From NCBI GenBank assembly GCA_004211785.1, contig SHBX01000008.1:24100-88099 (forward strand): a stretch of 64,000 bases of DNA. Direction: 5' to 3'. Made by a program: the position numbers and the translations under genes. This document shows positions 27,059-34,982 of this stretch, one piece after another. A model generated the notes under the pieces. That model saw nothing but the letters and a program-made list of their open reading frames with translations, was not told the DNA's origin and searched no databases. Source of the DNA: Winogradskyella sp. Its GTDB lineage: Bacteria; Bacteroidota; Bacteroidia; Flavobacteriales; Flavobacteriaceae. Within the stretch, counting starts at the first letter, position 1. Each line of letters begins with the position of its first letter.

Positions 27059-27922
27059 TTAATGATATTTAGTGAAGATTTTAGTGGCCTCATTATAGGC
27101 ACTTTCAAAAGCCATAGCGTTTAAATCATGGGCGCTTTGTTGTGTAAAATAGGACAACATTTTCTCAGTAGGCATATTACCCGTCAGCTCATCTTTTGCC
27201 ATAGGGCATCCACCAAATCCTTGGATAGCGCCATCGAAACGTTTGCAACCAGCTTTGTAGGCTGCATCAATTTTCTCATGCCAAGTGGTTGGCGTTGTAT
27301 GTAAATGCGCCCCAAACTCAATATTAGGATATTTTGGAATTAGATTAGAAAATAGATAATCTATATTCTCTGGATTAGAGCTTCCAATCGTATCGCTCAA
27401 CGATAAAATCTTTACACCCATATTAGATAACTTCTCTGTCCACTCGCCTACGATATCAACATCCCAAGGGTCGCCATAAGGATTACCAAATCCCATAGAA
27501 ATATACACGACCACTTCTTTATTACTTTTATCTGCTATTTCAAGTATTTCAGATAGCGTAACAACTGATTGCGCAATGGTTTTGTGCGTATTACGCATCT
27601 GGAAGTTTTCGGAGATAGAAAACGGAAAGCCTAAGTAGTCAATCTCAGAGTGTTTTGAAGCATCGTTAGCTCCACGGACATTCGCAATAATAGCCAATAA
27701 CTTACTTTTAGTTTTGCTTAAATCTAATTGAGCAAGAACCTCAGCCGTATCTACCATCTGAGGAATGGCTTTTGGCGATACAAAACTTCCAAAATCTATA
27801 GTATCAAAACCCACGCGTAATAAAGATTGAATGTACTGTACCTTCTTCTCAGTAGGTATCCAATCTTTGATACCTTGCATGGCATCTCGAGGACATTCAA
27901 TAAGTTTTACGTAGTTTTTCAT
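27059..27922 (-). CDS. mvaB: Hydroxymethylglutaryl-CoA lyase
   Basis: This enzyme splits HMG-CoA into acetyl-CoA and acetoacetate in leucine degradation. The 287-residue protein begins MKNYVKLIECPRDAMQGIKDWIP, equivalent to the catalytic EVGPRDGLQ region. Metal-binding histidines occur in EFGAHLHTTP, and the catalytic cysteine loop GFGGCPMAKDELTGNMPTE matches the family. The frame extends to a TTG at 27931, but a -7 box (27936-27929) overlaps that position, so the ATG at 27922 is preferred. It follows the LysE-type gene on the same strand. The transcript from this promoter may have almost no leader. Confidence 0.93.
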   Translation of the reverse strand: MKNYVKLIECPRDAMQGIKDWIPTEKKVQYIQSLLRVGFDTIDFGSFVSPKAIPQMVDTAEVLAQLDLSKTKSKLLAIIANVRGANDASKHSEIDYLGFPFSISENFQMRNTHKTIAQSVVTLSEILEIADKSNKEVVVYISMGFGNPYGDPWDVDIVGEWTEKLSNMGVKILSLSDTIGSSNPENIDYLFSNLIPKYPNIEFGAHLHTTPTTWHEKIDAAYKAGCKRFDGAIQGFGGCPMAKDELTGNMPTEKMLSYFTQQSAHDLNAMAFESAYNEATKIFTKYH

Positions 27923-27928
27923 GCAGAT

Positions 27929-27936
27929 CAAATATA
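27929..27936 (-). promoter_or_regulatory. -7 box placing transcription start at or next to the mvaB ATG
   Basis: The minus strand reads TATATTTG. A TTTG at 27965-27962 could be the -33, but the 25-nt spacer is longer than usual. Transcription would start within a few bases of the ATG at 27922. Confidence 0.5.
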
Positions 27937-27968
27937 AGGTTTAGTCGGTCGATTTCATAGACAAATAA

Positions 27969-28586
27969 TTACAGTAAAATGAAAACAGCTATCCCAACAA
28001 AAACTATAATCTGTAACCATTTAAATACCAAACCTGAATTCTTATTTTTAAGTAATGAGCTTTTTATAGTATTGGCTAAAAGTGCTATCGAAGAGAAAAT
28101 AATAAAAGACACCAGAATAAATAAACCTCCCAAAACATAAAACTGAATTACAGTACTTAAGGTGTCACTAAACAAAAAGGCAGGGAAAAATGCTAAAAAG
28201 AAAATTGTGACTTTTGGGTTAAGTACATTCATAAAAAAACCTTGAACAAAGAGTTGTTTCAAACTTTTTTGAGTAGTGTTTTCTGTATCTATATATATAT
28301 TGCTGTCCGACCGATAAACTTTATAAGCTAAATACAATAGATATATAGCTCCCAAAATTTTTATACCAAAAAAAACAGTGTCATTATCTCTAATAATTGC
28401 TGAAACCCCAAAGGCTAGCAACGTAGTGTGTATAATGCATCCTGTCATTAAGCCAACCACAGTAGCTAGAGCATGAGTTTTACTATTAGTTAAACTCTGA
28501 ACAAGCACATATATATTGTCTGGACCAGGAGAAATAGCCAACGCAGCCGTAGCGGACATAAACAATAAAAGTGCTTCGTAATTCAA
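27969..28586 (-). CDS. LysE/RhtB-family exporter
   Basis: The 205-residue membrane protein fits LysE/RhtB amino-acid exporters. It starts with MNYEALLLFMSATAALAISPGPDNIYVL, in which the family motif (ISPGPDN) is exact, and has about six hydrophobic segments, including GFFMNVLNPKVTIFFLAFFP with the conserved NPK. Such transporters export amino acids or related small molecules. The substrate here is unknown. It begins 3 bases after the pyrD stop, so the two are co-transcribed. Confidence 0.92.
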   Translation of the reverse strand: MNYEALLLFMSATAALAISPGPDNIYVLVQSLTNSKTHALATVVGLMTGCIIHTTLLAFGVSAIIRDNDTVFFGIKILGAIYLLYLAYKVYRSDSNIYIDTENTTQKSLKQLFVQGFFMNVLNPKVTIFFLAFFPAFLFSDTLSTVIQFYVLGGLFILVSFIIFSSIALLANTIKSSLLKNKNSGLVFKWLQIIVFVGIAVFILL

Positions 28587-28589
28587 GTT

Positions 28590-29624
28590 TTAAGCGTTTT
28601 TAAGAATCGTCTTGTTAATTGACTTAATTAAGCGTGGACCTTCATAAATAAAACCCGTATAAATTTGCAGCAAGTCTGCACCAGCTTCTAGTTTTTCAAT
28701 GGCATCTTCTGCAGAGTGGATGCCACCTACTCCAATGATTGGGAAAGACTTTTCACTTTTATCAGATAGGTATTTAATTACTCGAGTAGATTTTGTTTTA
28801 ATCGGTTGACCGCTTAGTCCGCCATTACCAATTTCTGTTAATCGCTCTTCTGAAGTTTTTAAATCATTTCTATCTGTGGATGTATTACTAGCTATAACGC
28901 CATCAAGATTAGTTTCTTTAACTATCTCTACAATTTCATCGAGCTGACCATCATTTAAGTCTGGTGCAATTTTTAGGAGAATTGGCCTTTGTTTCTCAAA
29001 AGTATTATTCGCTTTCTGTACATCGCTAATTAACTCCAATAAATACTCTTTATCATTAAGCTTAGCATGGCTATCTACATTTGGGCAACTTACGTTCAAT
29101 ACAAAATAATCAACATAAGGATGCAACGCATTAAAGCATTCTAGATAATCTTTAGTATAATCTTCTGGTTTAGTTTGGGTGTTTTTACCAATATTTCCAC
29201 CGATAATCAATTGACCCTTATTCTTTTTTAGTTGAGCAATTGCAGCTTCAAGACCTTCATTATTAAACCCCATTCGGTTAATAATCCCTTTGTCTTCTTT
29301 AAGTCTGAATAAACGTTGTTTAGGATTGCCTTCTTGGCCTTTTGGTGTTACAGTTCCTATTTCAATAAAGCCAAAACCAAAATTGGCTAGCTCATTATAC
29401 AATACAGCATTTTTATCAAAACCAGCAGCTAAGCCAACTGGGTTTCTGAACTTTAACCCAAAAAACTCACGCTCCAATCGTTTATCATTTACCAAATATA
29501 AACTCCTAAACAATCCTGCTACACCAGGAATTTTAGACAGATTTCTTATCAGTGAAAATGTGAAATAATGAATCTTTTCTGGGTCGAAACGAAACAATAT
29601 TGGACGAATAATGGACGTATACAT
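28590..29624 (-). CDS. pyrD: Dihydroorotate dehydrogenase, class 2-like
   Basis: PyrD oxidises dihydroorotate to orotate in pyrimidine synthesis. The ATG at 29624 ([23 protein letters not shown]) is the family start; the frame is open to 29687, but the added 21 residues are not family-like. The N-terminal helical extension (residues 1-40) is the membrane/quinone-associating part of class 2 enzymes. [40 protein letters not shown] and NRMGFNNEG are typical. Oddly, the active-site loop reads NVSCPNV (cysteine at residue 180, codon 29087-29085) where class 2 enzymes normally have serine (NxSSPNT). C-terminal FMN-phosphate motifs ([16 protein letters not shown]) are intact. Confidence 0.94.
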   Translation of the reverse strand: MYTSIIRPILFRFDPEKIHYFTFSLIRNLSKIPGVAGLFRSLYLVNDKRLEREFFGLKFRNPVGLAAGFDKNAVLYNELANFGFGFIEIGTVTPKGQEGNPKQRLFRLKEDKGIINRMGFNNEGLEAAIAQLKKNKGQLIIGGNIGKNTQTKPEDYTKDYLECFNALHPYVDYFVLNVSCPNVDSHAKLNDKEYLLELISDVQKANNTFEKQRPILLKIAPDLNDGQLDEIVEIVKETNLDGVIASNTSTDRNDLKTSEERLTEIGNGGLSGQPIKTKSTRVIKYLSDKSEKSFPIIGVGGIHSAEDAIEKLEAGADLLQIYTGFIYEGPRLIKSINKTILKNA

Positions 29625-29642
29625 GCGTTGTGTTTTGCTGTG

Positions 29643-29650
29643 CAAAAATA
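29643..29650 (-). promoter_or_regulatory. -7 box for the pyrD-lysE transcript
   Basis: The minus strand reads TATTTTTG 18 bases before the pyrD ATG. No TTG lies at the usual -33 distance. Confidence 0.5.
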
Positions 29651-29689
29651 CATCAATAAAGAGGAAATAAAAAGAAACCAAATCCATAC

Positions 29690-29720
29690 TTGTAACTTCG
29701 TCATTCGTTCTCTATTTTTG
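29690..29720 (+). promoter_or_regulatory. Promoter of pepT
   Basis: A -33 TTG at 29690-29692, a 20-nt spacer and -7 TATTTTTG at 29713-29720 match the consensus. Transcription should start near 29727, leaving a leader of about 12 bases. The region is shared with the divergent pyrD promoter. Confidence 0.75.
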
Positions 29721-29738
29721 AATAAAATCAAACCAAAG

Positions 29739-30977
29739 ATGATAGATAAGCAACAGCTCATAGAACGCTTTATAAGTTATGTAACGATTGATACGGAATC
29801 TGACCCAAACTCGGACACGACACCTAGTACAGCAAAACAATGGGATTTAGCCAACAAATTGACTGAAGAACTTAAAGACATGGGTATGAGTGATGTCTCT
29901 ATAGACGAGAATGCTTATATCATGGCAACGCTTCCTAGCAATGTAGACCACGATCTGCCAGTTATAGGTTTTATATCTCATTTTGATACGACGCCAGATT
30001 ATACAGGTGCTAATGTAAAGCCTCAAATTGTAGAGAATTATCAAGGACAAGATTTAGTGCTAAATGCTGAAGAGAATATTGTTCTATCACCTGATTATTT
30101 TGAAGACCTACTACTCTACAAAGGACAAACTCTAATCACTACTGATGGCAACACGCTTTTGGGTGCAGATGACAAAGCTGGAATTACAGAGATTATGGAA
30201 GCCATGAAATACCTCATTAATCATCCTGAAATAAAACACGGAACCATAAAAGTTGGTTTTACACCAGATGAAGAAATTGGTCGTGGTGCGCATAAGTTTG
30301 ATGTTAAAAAATTTGGAGCCGATTGGGCGTATACTATGGATGGCAGCCAGATTGGCGAATTAGAATATGAGAACTTTAACGCAGCTGGAGCTGTTGTAAA
30401 AGTGAATGGGAAAATTGTACATCCTGGTTATGCGAAAGGCAAAATGGTGAATAGCATGTATTATGCTAGTGAGTTTATCAATGCTTTACCAAAACAGGAA
30501 ACACCAGAGCATACGGAAGGTTATGAAGGCTTTTTTCATTTGTATTCTGTAAATGGTGAAGTAGAATCTACAAAGCTAGAATACATTATTAGAGACCACG
30601 ATAAAGACAAATTTGAAGCTCGTAAGGCGTTTATGCAAAAAATAGTTACCGACCTCAACGATACATATGGCAAACCCGTTTTTGAAATAGAGATTAAAGA
30701 CCAGTACTATAATATGAAAGAAAAGGTAACACCTGTCATGCATATTGTAGATATTGCAGAAGATGCAATGAAAGCCTTGAATATTACTCCGCTTATAAAA
30801 CCTATACGTGGTGGCACAGATGGCTCACAATTGAGTTATATGGGCTTGCCATGTCCAAACATTTTTGCTGGCGGACATAACTTTCATGGGCGTTATGAAT
30901 ACGTCCCAGTAGAGAGTATGATTAAAGCTACTGAAGTGATTTGTAAGATTGCGGAGTTGACGGCTTTGAAAGGGTAA
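29739..30977 (+). CDS. pepT: Peptidase T (tripeptide aminopeptidase)
   Basis: PepT is an M20-family zinc tripeptidase. I chose the ATG at 29739 ([25 protein letters not shown]), since the promoter lies at 29690-29720 and the upstream frame is therefore not transcribed from it; this gives 412 residues, the normal length. Metal-binding and catalytic motifs are visible: [14 protein letters not shown] (H and catalytic D), [17 protein letters not shown], the EE pair in [18 protein letters not shown], and [18 protein letters not shown] near the C terminus. It is cytoplasmic and transcribed alone. Confidence 0.96.
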   Translation: MIDKQQLIERFISYVTIDTESDPNSDTTPSTAKQWDLANKLTEELKDMGMSDVSIDENAYIMATLPSNVDHDLPVIGFISHFDTTPDYTGANVKPQIVENYQGQDLVLNAEENIVLSPDYFEDLLLYKGQTLITTDGNTLLGADDKAGITEIMEAMKYLINHPEIKHGTIKVGFTPDEEIGRGAHKFDVKKFGADWAYTMDGSQIGELEYENFNAAGAVVKVNGKIVHPGYAKGKMVNSMYYASEFINALPKQETPEHTEGYEGFFHLYSVNGEVESTKLEYIIRDHDKDKFEARKAFMQKIVTDLNDTYGKPVFEIEIKDQYYNMKEKVTPVMHIVDIAEDAMKALNITPLIKPIRGGTDGSQLSYMGLPCPNIFAGGHNFHGRYEYVPVESMIKATEVICKIAELTALKG

Positions 30978-31047
30978 GCGTTACTTGTTATGGGCTTGAC
31001 TTTCTATTTTAAAACAACTAACTTCGTTATCGACCAATAAAGTTAAT

Positions 31048-31929
31048 TTATCTTTGATAAGTTAATGTCATCGTTATAGACTCTCCTCTTTTCATATGCC
31101 ATTCATCCTTAATTCCCTTTTTAGTGTACATTGGTGGTGTAGAAATGGTTGGATAAATGTAAGGGAAAAATAACCCACAATTTCCAGATTGGTCATAACA
31201 AGTAGGCACAGCTTTTATGTATTCTACTGTTATTATTATATCCTCTTTTACATGTATATCAAAATCAGATAAATTTACCGTTTTCCAACCAGTAAACTTA
31301 TCATCAATAGTTACAATTATACTAGAAGAATTTATGTTTTTATAGGGCTTATTATCTTTGATATTGTAAATATTTATTTCCAGAATTGAATACTGGAATG
31401 TATTTTTTTTGATAAAAAAGTTAAACTCTTTCAAATAACTAATCTTTTTAGTTCCTAAAGAAAATTTTCTACCTATCTCATGTCCTGGTTCATTCCAGAC
31501 TGATTCTTTGAAACTACTTGAAAACCTAATCATATCAGTTGTTTTGATCCTAGTCTTACCTTTAACATAGGTTTTTAACTTTTTTGAATTAAGCACAACT
31601 TCACTCAGCTTTTCAACAGCGGTAACTAAAGAAATTTTTATGTTTTCTTTTTTTAAATCGTTAACTGAAATTTGTTTTTTTTCATAACCCAAACAAGAAA
31701 ATTCAATGATATCTGAGTTACTAAAATCTCTTAGAAATAATTCAAATTTTCCGCTTTCATCTGAAAATGTTCCTACTTCTTTATTTAGTGCAATAATATT
31801 TACATAAGGTATTGGAAATTCCTCTTCGTCAATTACACTCCCTGTGATAACTAATTCTTGTGAAAAAGAATTAGATGTTACTAAAAGTAAGAGTAATAGG
31901 TAGTATATAATATTCAACACATTTTTCAT
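31048..31929 (-). CDS. Exported protein with CarboxypepD_reg-like domain
   Basis: The 293-residue protein has a signal peptide (IIYYLLLLLLVTSNSFSQ) followed by a carboxypeptidase-regulatory-like domain at about residues 25-105 (LVITGSVIDEEEFPIPYVNIIALNKEVG, TFSDESGKFELFL, EFSCLGYEKKQISV). In SusC-type receptors this domain precedes the plug, but here no barrel follows. The remaining ~180 residues are beta-rich, with no family I can name. It may be a surface or periplasmic protein with a stand-alone receptor-like N-terminal module. It has no co-directional neighbour close by. Confidence 0.8.
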   Translation of the reverse strand: MKNVLNIIYYLLLLLLVTSNSFSQELVITGSVIDEEEFPIPYVNIIALNKEVGTFSDESGKFELFLRDFSNSDIIEFSCLGYEKKQISVNDLKKENIKISLVTAVEKLSEVVLNSKKLKTYVKGKTRIKTTDMIRFSSSFKESVWNEPGHEIGRKFSLGTKKISYLKEFNFFIKKNTFQYSILEINIYNIKDNKPYKNINSSSIIVTIDDKFTGWKTVNLSDFDIHVKEDIIITVEYIKAVPTCYDQSGNCGLFFPYIYPTISTPPMYTKKGIKDEWHMKRGESITMTLTYQR

Positions 31930-32265
31930 CGGTAAAGAATTTATTTAGTCTAATTATTTAAAGCTTGAATTTCAAGATTATTAAATACAAATTTTTTTAC
32001 CTAAGCATAATAGTAAACTTTATTATTAAATTAACAATTCGATTATTAGATATAACTGAATAGCTAAATGAGAATTAATTGAATAATAAAAACTAAAATA
32101 AACTATTGCCAACAACGTGTATAGCTCATTGCGCTGAATTCCCAATCGGAATTCATTGCAATTTGTTATCTTTCGGTTACGGCGGAAAATCATAACTAAT
32201 TTTCTGCAACGAGCCATACATGAACACGATAACGAAACTCTAAAATTCTTTCCAAAAACATAGCG
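31930..32265. other. Intergenic region of 336 bases with a folded repeat element
   Basis: I see no protein gene here. The left part (31930-32100) is plain A/T-rich sequence and probably holds the start of the CarboxypepD-like transcript. The right part (32103-32245) is clearly richer in G and C and holds the structured element described at 32117-32221. Confidence 0.7.
32117..32221. repeat. Folded noncoding repeat-like element
   Basis: The outer arms GTGTATAGCTC (32117-32127) and GAGCCATACAT (32211-32221) pair over 11 positions with one mismatch and a wobble. Inside, ATTGC (32128-32132) pairs with GCAAT (32158-32162), and GAATTCC (32136-32142) pairs with GGAATTC (32148-32154) around a 5-nt loop. 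The left flank GCCAACAACGTGTATA resembles short intergenic elements I associate with flavobacterial genomes. It may be a chromosomal repeat, an attC-like remnant or a structured RNA. Confidence 0.5.
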
Positions 32266-32865
32266 ATGAAAAAAATCTACTCCGTTGAAGAATATATAGA
32301 AACCAATAACCATTGGCAAGAAGCCCTTGAGCTCTTGCGTAGTATAGTTCTAAGAACAGAGCTTAATGAAGCTGTAAAATGGTCCGCCCCTGTTTATGAC
32401 CTAAAAGGCAAGAATGTATTAGGCTTGGGTGCCTTTAAAAACCATTTTTGTATTTGGTTTTTTAATGGTGTGTTTCTTAAAGACGAGCATAACCTATTAG
32501 TCAATGCACAAGAAGGTAAAACCAAAGGCTTACGACAAATGCGTTTTGACAACGTCGAAGATGTAAATAAAAATATAGTATTAGCCTACGTAAAAGAAGC
32601 TATAGAAAACCAACGTGCTGGTAAAGAGATTAAAGTAGAACGTAAAGGCAAAACTGTTGTTATTCCAGAGGAATTAAAAGCTGCTCTAAACAACGACCAA
32701 GATTTACAACTAGCCTTTGAAGCATTGACACCAGGAAAGCAACGTGAATACTGTGAACACATCGCTTCTGCTAAAAGAGAAGCTACTAAGTTATCACGTT
32801 TAGAGAAAATTACACCTATGATTCTTAATGGTGTTGGGCTTCATGATAAGTATAAAAATTGCTAA
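32266..32865 (+). CDS. DUF1801 / YdeI-OmpD-associated family protein
   Basis: The 199-residue cytoplasmic protein has an N-terminal DUF1801-like fold (YIETNNHWQEALELLRSIVL, EAVKWSAPVYDLKGKNVLGLGAFKNHF) and a C-terminal YdeI/OmpD-associated segment (QLAFEALTPGKQREYCEHIASAKR, EATKLSRLEKITPMI). This family includes YdeI-like proteins sometimes linked to bacteriocin or peptide resistance, but biochemical function is not established. It starts just after the folded element at 32117-32221 and stands alone. Confidence 0.86.
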   Translation: MKKIYSVEEYIETNNHWQEALELLRSIVLRTELNEAVKWSAPVYDLKGKNVLGLGAFKNHFCIWFFNGVFLKDEHNLLVNAQEGKTKGLRQMRFDNVEDVNKNIVLAYVKEAIENQRAGKEIKVERKGKTVVIPEELKAALNNDQDLQLAFEALTPGKQREYCEHIASAKREATKLSRLEKITPMILNGVGLHDKYKNC

Positions 32866-32916
32866 TCAAACTTTATCTTTTTCAGCTGCCAACAATATAA
32901 CCGTTACCCAATAAAA

Positions 32917-32940
32917 AAAGCCACTCTTCCGAGTGGCTTT
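32917..32940 (-). terminator. Terminator of the nusB-DUF1573-yajC operon
   Basis: AAAGCCACTC and GAGTGGCTTT form a perfect 10-bp stem around TTCC. On the minus strand it is followed by a run of T residues. Confidence 0.88.
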
Positions 32941-32961
32941 CAATATTATAAGACCTAGCAA

Positions 32962-33255
32962 TTACTTAGTAACTGCAGGTTTATTCAGTTTATTGCTCAT
33001 TTCCATAGAAATCGCAGAACGGTCAAACTTAATTTTTCCAGCTTGTGTTTCTATAACACAACTGTTGTCTTTTTCGTTTAGTTCTGCAACCTTACCGTAC
33101 ATACCACTTTTGGTAATCACACGGTCACCACGTTTTAACGTTGATGCAAAGGCTTTTTCTTTTTTAGCACGTTTCATTTGAGGTGCAATCATAAAGAAAT
33201 ACACTACAGCAAACATGGCTATAAATGGTAAAAATGAACCTATTCCTTCTCCCAT
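32962..33255 (-). CDS. yajC: Sec translocase accessory subunit YajC
   Basis: YajC is a small single-pass membrane protein associated with SecDF in protein export. The 97 residues show the family pattern: one membrane helix at about 8-25 (FLPFIAMFAVVYFFMIAPQMKRAKKEK), with the hallmark MIAPQ-KRAKKEK junction, then a cytoplasmic beta domain LKRGDRVITKSGMYGKVAEL. It follows the DUF1573 gene by 9 bases and is last in the operon before the terminator at 32917-32940. The operon order nusB-DUF1573-yajC is usual in this phylum. Confidence 0.95.
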   Translation of the reverse strand: MGEGIGSFLPFIAMFAVVYFFMIAPQMKRAKKEKAFASTLKRGDRVITKSGMYGKVAELNEKDNSCVIETQAGKIKFDRSAISMEMSNKLNKPAVTK

Positions 33256-33264
33256 GAATTTTAA

Positions 33265-33822
33265 TTAATCGTGGTTATGACCTTCGTGACCTGGCTTTGT
33301 ACTTGACTTTTTTGGCTGTGCTTGTAGGATACTTGAAGTACCAGAAGCTGTTGCTTGAGCAGGAGTTTTTGCATTAGGATCTTTTTCTACAAAAGCCGTA
33401 ATCTTAACTTGCTCATTACCTTTTGCTGTATTGGTTGTCATTGTAATGGCTTTAGTAACTTTGTTACCGTTACCTTTTCCATTAAACTTTACAGCAAACT
33501 CTCCAGATTCTCCAGGAGCTACTTGCTTTGTATAGTTAGATGGTACTGTACAACCACATGTACTCTTAACATTACTTACTACTAACATTGAGTTACCTAT
33601 GTTTGTGTACTTAAATACTGTTTCAACAGGTGTTCCGTTTTCGATAGTACCAAAATCGTGAGTTTCCTTATCGAACTTAATCATTGGTAAATTTCCTGCG
33701 TTAGCATCACGCTCTGCAGCAAGTGCAACATTTTCAGAATTTACTTTGCTAGAAGCGTTATCTTTACAAGAGGTAAAGGCTAACATACATAAAGCTCCAA
33801 GGCCTAAAATAACTTTTTTCAT
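33265..33822 (-). CDS. DUF1573 lipoprotein
   Basis: The 185-residue protein carries an SPII signal (ALCMLAFTSC) and a DUF1573 domain of about residues 48-145: IKFDKETHDFGTIENGTPVETVFKYTN, STCGCTVPSNYTKQVAPGE and VKFNGKGNGNK. The CGC pair and the Ig-like beta pattern are typical. The C-terminal tail is polar and ends GHEGHNHD, a histidine-rich end that might bind metal. DUF1573 proteins are envelope proteins of unknown function. A TACATTTG motif at 33874-33867 on the minus strand is a candidate -7 box, though no -33 is evident. Confidence 0.92.
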   Translation of the reverse strand: MKKVILGLGALCMLAFTSCKDNASSKVNSENVALAAERDANAGNLPMIKFDKETHDFGTIENGTPVETVFKYTNIGNSMLVVSNVKSTCGCTVPSNYTKQVAPGESGEFAVKFNGKGNGNKVTKAITMTTNTAKGNEQVKITAFVEKDPNAKTPAQATASGTSSILQAQPKKSSTKPGHEGHNHD

Positions 33823-33947
33823 CGCTATGTTTTTAAATTAATTTTAATTATTTCTTAATCTATCGCCAAATGTAATAATAATTTCTACGAATAAAAATTT
33901 TTAATACACCGTTAACAGATAGTAAATTCTAGAATCTACGGGCTTTT

Positions 33948-34892
33948 TTACATTAAGCCACGGCCAATTTTGTTATGGATATTGTTTTGCTTGTACTCTT
34001 TTACAACTTTATCTAAAATACCGTTGATAAACAAACTGCTCTTTGGTGTAGAATATTCTTTAGCAATCTCTAAATATTCATTAATAGTCACTTTTACTGG
34101 TATAGATGCAAATTTTTGAAACTCACATAATGCCATTTGTAACAAAACACCGTCTAAGCTCGCCAACCTGTCAGCATCCCAATTGGTCGTTTTTGCGGCA
34201 ATCTCTTCTGAAAATTTCGATGTATTTAAAAGTGTTTTAATTAATAAATCTTTTGCAAAAACCTTATCGTCCTCATCTTTATATAATTCAGGAATTAAAA
34301 ACGTTTCTGGCTTTGTTAACTTAAGCTTAGTAAATGCCTTTACAATAGCCGTATTTACTACTGGTAAATCGTCTACCCAAGTGATTTGTTTGTCTTCAAA
34401 ATAATCAAAAAGCTTTTCGTTTGGTGCAATAATTTCAGAATAGATATCTACCATAAAATCTTTGTCTTCCTTTAAATCAGAAGCGCCTTTGGCCATATAC
34501 TCTTTGTAAATATCACTTTCTAGAATCGCCTTGTAAATAACATCAATATACTCAAAATCTAAATCCCAAAAATTTAGCTTTCTTTTTTCGATAACCTCTT
34601 TGAGCATAGTATTATTACTTATAAACTCAAGCACAACGTTGTCGGCAAACTTTCGGTTTGGATTAATATCCTCTTCTGTAGCAAGTAGCTTTTTTTGAGA
34701 GCGTTCTAACTTAGAATTGGCTTTCTTTTGCAACTCAATCATTAAAGCCATCATGGCGAGGTATAAATCAGACATTTTATCGATACTCTGAAAAAGAAAT
34801 TTTTCATCTTTTGAAAAGTCATCACTTTCTGTGCCTTTAAAAGCGAATAAAGATTGCATAACTTTAATACGAATGTGTCGTCGATTGAGCAT
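33948..34892 (-). CDS. nusB: Transcription antitermination factor NusB, long form
   Basis: NusB forms the rRNA antitermination complex with NusE. The N-terminal MLNRRHIRIKVMQSLFAFKG matches the family start, and the C-terminal block LASLDGVLLQMALCEFQKFASIPVKVTINEYLEIAKEY... SSLFINGILDKV is the diagnostic NusB helix set (shown in pieces). At 314 residues it is about twice the usual length, with an inserted helical, acidic segment at about residues 60-215. Long NusB forms occur in this phylum, so this is not a fusion to an unrelated gene. It is the first gene of the nusB-DUF1573-yajC group. Confidence 0.93.
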   Translation of the reverse strand: MLNRRHIRIKVMQSLFAFKGTESDDFSKDEKFLFQSIDKMSDLYLAMMALMIELQKKANSKLERSQKKLLATEEDINPNRKFADNVVLEFISNNTMLKEVIEKRKLNFWDLDFEYIDVIYKAILESDIYKEYMAKGASDLKEDKDFMVDIYSEIIAPNEKLFDYFEDKQITWVDDLPVVNTAIVKAFTKLKLTKPETFLIPELYKDEDDKVFAKDLLIKTLLNTSKFSEEIAAKTTNWDADRLASLDGVLLQMALCEFQKFASIPVKVTINEYLEIAKEYSTPKSSLFINGILDKVVKEYKQNNIHNKIGRGLM

Positions 34893-34924
34893 ATGTAAAG
34901 AACTTATTTTAAATCATTAAAAAA

Positions 34925-34948
34925 GGTGAAACCTAGTTTAGTTTCACC
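34925..34948 (-). terminator. Terminator of the leucine dehydrogenase gene
   Basis: GGTGAAAC (34925-34932) and GTTTCACC (34941-34948) form an 8-bp stem with an 8-nt loop. On the minus strand it is followed by a T run. A TATTTTTG motif (34959-34952, minus) beside it lacks a -33 and could belong to nusB. Confidence 0.85.
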
Positions 34949-34982
34949 CTGCAAAAATAGTATTTCTTACTATTCTAAAAAA

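Noticed and set aside
29568..29738. Extended N terminus of pepT
   Set aside because: The added 57 residues overlap the pyrD start and the divergent promoters; the family start is at 29739.
32026..32319. A 97-residue open frame on the minus strand across the folded element
   Set aside because: It crosses the start of the YdeI-like gene and the hairpins of the intergenic element, and its composition is not protein-like.
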